Shown one piece after another: positions 6,270 to 7,677 of a stretch of DNA of 7,677 nucleotides (its first letter is position 1; the number at the start of each line of letters is the position of its first letter). This stretch comes from Acetobacteraceae bacterium (GTDB taxonomy: Bacteria; Pseudomonadota; Alphaproteobacteria; Acetobacterales; Acetobacteraceae), in contig CANJOG010000076.1 of assembly GCA_947475475.1 (NCBI GenBank), positions 1 to 7,677 of the forward strand, written 5' to 3'. Position numbers and translations under genes: made by a program. The notes under the pieces are model-generated. The model ran no database searches. It was given only the letters and a program-made list of their open reading frames with translations, and had not been told where the DNA came from.

Positions 6270-6277
6270 CAGAAGGC

Positions 6278-6307
6278 GGGTGAGAATAGGGGTCTCGCCC
6301 TCTTCTT
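6278..6307 (+). terminator. Candidate terminator of the dehydrogenase
   Basis: GGGTGAGA (6278-6285) pairs with TCTCGCCC (6293-6300), 8 bp with one G-U wobble that works only in plus-strand RNA (it becomes A-C in the other strand), with a 7-nt loop, then TCTTCTT (6301-6307). The geometry fits a plus-strand intrinsic terminator; the interrupted T-run makes it weaker than the minus-strand one. Confidence 0.45.
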
Positions 6308-6320
6308 GCCGGTCTGACGA

Positions 6321-6338
6321 CCTCTCCCGCATGCGGGG
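6321..6338. repeat. REP-like palindrome (possibly decayed)
   Basis: CCTCTCCCGCATGCGGGG contains the perfect 12-bp palindrome CCCGCATGCGGG (6326-6337). From memory it resembles the common intergenic CTCTCCCGC-x-GCGGGAGAG repeats of alpha- and betaproteobacteria, but the right arm has GGGG where GAGAGG is expected. Only one copy is present in the window, so repeat status cannot be tested here. Confidence 0.35.
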
Positions 6339-6444
6339 GGGTGCAACAGCGTGCTACTCTGCCGTGGCGACGGGGTGGGCAGTAGAAACGCACGCTGCCT
6401 GGCGAGAGAGTTCAGTCCGGTGTCCCATGGACGCCGACCCAGCT

Positions 6445-6469
6445 CGATTCATTCCGCCAGAATGAATCG
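6445..6469. repeat. Perfect 10-bp inverted repeat, AT-rich
   Basis: CGATTCATTC (6445-6454) and GAATGAATCG (6460-6469) are exact inverted copies around CGCCA. No T-run follows on either strand, so it is not a normal terminator. The AT-rich arms stand out from the GC-rich surroundings. It could be an operator for a dimeric regulator or a stem in the anti-sigma mRNA 3' tail. Confidence 0.55.
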
Positions 6470-6538
6470 CGGGGGTGCCGAAGGGCGCCAAAGGCCGCTT
6501 ATCGTTCGCGCCGTGCCGGCGGCGGTTACACAAGGCAA

Positions 6539-7225
6539 TCAAATTCGGTGGAAAATTTTTCCGCCGAGCGTCCGGTTGACCAGGATCACGATGATCACCG
6601 CGAGTGCATGCATGATCAGGTCCGAGGCCGCCGCATCCACCGGATGGATCAGCTCCAGCAGCATTGCCGAAGCCGCTGCACACGCCAGCCCGGCCATTGT
6701 CGCGGTCAGGTCCGGATAGGGCGAGGCGGTGCGGAACAGCATCAGCCCCATCATCAGAGAGAGCGGGACGGCAATCGCCACGATAATCATCATGCAATGG
6801 CTCGCCTCGCCCAGCGACAGGATGACCGTGCCGGGCAACAGCGTCTCGCGCAGGCAACCAAGCCCGCTGGCGCCGATCCAGACGATGGCGGCGGGCACCG
6901 GCAGCCAGGCCCAGCCAGGCCCACGATCCGGCCGGCCCAGCATGAAGGCGGCAATGGTTGCCAGCACCGCGGTAATCACGGCGCCGCCATTGGCGAGCCA
7001 CATATCGGGCTCCGCCAGCATGCGCGCGGCGAGTGCGGCCAGATCGACATGGGCCACCACGAGCAATCCGGCGGCCATGACCAGGGGCACGGCCAGCCAA
7101 AGCGCGGCTTGCAAAGGCGGGGGCAGCAGCCGGCGCACCGGCCGTAAGTCGACGGAAAGCCGGCCAATCAGGCCATCCAGATCGGGGGCATTCCCTGGTC
7201 CGGGAGGTATTCGCGCGCCGCTCAT
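6539..7225 (-). CDS. DUF1109/NrsF-type anti-sigma factor, six membrane helices
   Basis: A 228-residue integral membrane protein that should bind and silence the ECF sigma factor encoded just upstream. After a cytoplasmic N-terminus containing DLDGLIGRLSVDLRPVRRL (15-33), the usual place for sigma contact, there are six predicted spans: about 40-60, 76-96, 105-124, 143-163, 173-192 and 201-217. Family-like features include the Gly-Cys after span 3 (Cys124), Cys144 at the start of span 4, and the HPVDA...MHAL segment (194-208) before span 6. A third cysteine is Cys182. In Caulobacter the related NrsF restrains SigF and conserved cysteines matter for the response to metals and oxidants; which of the cysteines here correspond I cannot say. 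The ATG overlaps the sigma stop as ATGA, and GGAG inside the sigma gene lies 8 nt upstream, indicating translational coupling and matched synthesis. Confidence 0.85.
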   Translation of the reverse strand: MSGARIPPGPGNAPDLDGLIGRLSVDLRPVRRLLPPPLQAALWLAVPLVMAAGLLVVAHVDLAALAARMLAEPDMWLANGGAVITAVLATIAAFMLGRPDRGPGWAWLPVPAAIVWIGASGLGCLRETLLPGTVILSLGEASHCMMIIVAIAVPLSLMMGLMLFRTASPYPDLTATMAGLACAAASAMLLELIHPVDAAASDLIMHALAVIIVILVNRTLGGKIFHRI

Positions 7226-7677
7226 GGCCGGGTCTCCATGATGGACCGCAGCGATTTTAGGCCGCGATGCAGGGCGACTTTCAACGACACTTTGGTCTTC
7301 CCGGTCTCCCGCGATGCCTCGTCGAGCGATTGCTCGGCCAGGGCAAGCCGCTGGACCGCGTCGCGCTGTCCGTCTGGCAGTTTTGCGATGGCCAGGTGGA
7401 GCGCACCGCGATCGGCACCGTGGAAGGCCGCGTCCGCCGGGCTGGGGGCAGGGTCGTGCACGGCCTCATAGGCCAGCGGGGCGTGTATTTCGGTCATGCC
7501 GCGCCGCGTGCTCCGCCGCATCAGGTCGATCGCGCGGCGCTGGGTGATCGCGCGTGCCCAGGCCGTCAGCGGCCGGTCCGGATCGTAGGTATGGCGGACA
7601 CGATGGATGGTCAGCAGCACGTCCTGCACCACATCGTCGAGATGATCCACCGGGCTGCCCTGGCCGCGCGCGGCTGA
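7222..7677 (-). CDS. ECF RNA polymerase sigma factor, N-terminus beyond window
   Basis: The 151 visible residues cover most of a small ECF (group 4) sigma factor, which directs RNA polymerase to stress promoters when freed from its anti-sigma. Visible residues 11-54 are region 2 (DHLDDVVQDVLLTIHRV, the core-binding and -10 helices, then RPLTAWARAITQRRAIDLMRR). A linker follows at about 55-86 and region 4 at about 90-145, with the helix-turn-helix SLDEASRETGKTKVSLKVAL (117-136) for the -35 element. The frame is open to the right edge without a stop; a GTG at 7650 is not a plausible start, because about 25-35 residues of region 2 lie before this point in the family. The gene is therefore truncated by the window, not broken. 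Pairing with a DUF1109 protein places it with SigF-like ECF groups. Its promoter lies outside the window; such pairs usually autoregulate. Confidence 0.9.
   Translation of the reverse strand, partial: SAARGQGSPVDHLDDVVQDVLLTIHRVRHTYDPDRPLTAWARAITQRRAIDLMRRSTRRGMTEIHAPLAYEAVHDPAPSPADAAFHGADRGALHLAIAKLPDGQRDAVQRLALAEQSLDEASRETGKTKVSLKVALHRGLKSLRSIMETRP

Larger units (their letters stand above)
6216..6538. other. Gene-free convergent 3' region
   Basis: More than 300 bases between the dehydrogenase stop and the anti-sigma stop, where transcripts from both sides meet. I find no supported ORF. It holds a strong minus-strand terminator (6231-6269), a candidate plus-strand terminator (6278-6307), a REP-like palindrome (6321-6338) and an isolated perfect inverted repeat (6445-6469). 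The minus-strand terminator is about 270 nt past the anti-sigma stop, so that mRNA has a long 3' tail or a small RNA lies in between. Confidence 0.6.

Noticed and set aside
5361..6332. 323-codon minus-strand frame opposite the dehydrogenase
   Set aside because: It mirrors a well-supported SDR gene, runs through both terminators and has a Gly/Arg-rich composition typical of antisense frames.
6340..6380. Possible SRP RNA-like segment (GCTACTCTG)
   Set aside because: It shares a short string with E. coli ffs, but the conserved GGTCCGGAAGGAAGCAGCC-type core is absent.
6548..7241. Plus-strand frames opposite the anti-sigma gene
   Set aside because: Their products are His/Gln/Arg- or Ser/Ala-rich low-complexity; the minus strand encodes a coherent six-helix protein coupled to a sigma factor.
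7222..7650. GTG at 7650 as the sigma factor start
   Set aside because: It would remove the first part of region 2, and the frame remains open to the window edge.

Overview
The window reads as ordinary GC-rich alphaproteobacterial chromosome. This is inferred from strong G/C bias at third codon positions, protein sequences typical of that class (an FFKREGRP-type PNPase, a 'PhnA-like' four-helix membrane protein, an ECF sigma factor with a DUF1109/NrsF-type anti-sigma factor), and GGAAC-N16-CGTT-like promoter candidates. I cannot name a genus. There are no tRNA or rRNA genes, IS elements, phage genes or CRISPR arrays.

Layout, left to right. (1) 1-397: a non-coding, strongly hairpin-forming leader upstream of pnp. 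(2) 398-2539 (+): complete polynucleotide phosphorylase, followed by two tandem hairpins, the second a good intrinsic terminator. (3) 2666-4075 (+): a nitronate monooxygenase-family flavoenzyme with an unusual C-terminal cysteine cluster. (4) 4076-4356: gene-free spacer ending in a candidate stress promoter. (5) 4357-4434 (+): a 25-residue membrane miniprotein with its own strong Shine-Dalgarno (SD) site and a GTG start, followed 2 nt later by (6) 4437-5321 (+): a four-helix PhnA-like membrane protein that lacks an SD of its own. (7) 5400-6215 (+): a short-chain dehydrogenase whose SD lies inside a predicted hairpin. (8) 6216-6538: a convergent 3' region with two oppositely oriented terminator candidates, a REP-like palindrome and an unexplained AT-rich perfect inverted repeat. 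(9) 6539-7225 (-): six-helix DUF1109/NrsF-type anti-sigma factor, overlapping by ATGA with (10) 7222-7677 (-): an ECF sigma factor whose N-terminus lies beyond the right edge.

How the genes relate. The sigma/anti-sigma pair is a clear functional unit: the membrane protein should hold the sigma factor inactive until an envelope or redox signal releases it. The miniprotein and PhnA-like gene form a translationally coupled pair, possibly under general-stress control. pnp, the nitronate monooxygenase and the dehydrogenase look like independent transcription units. I found no convincing new multi-gene system. The points most worth following up are the coupled miniprotein, the cysteine cluster of the monooxygenase, the SD-sequestering structure before the dehydrogenase, and the structured pnp leader.
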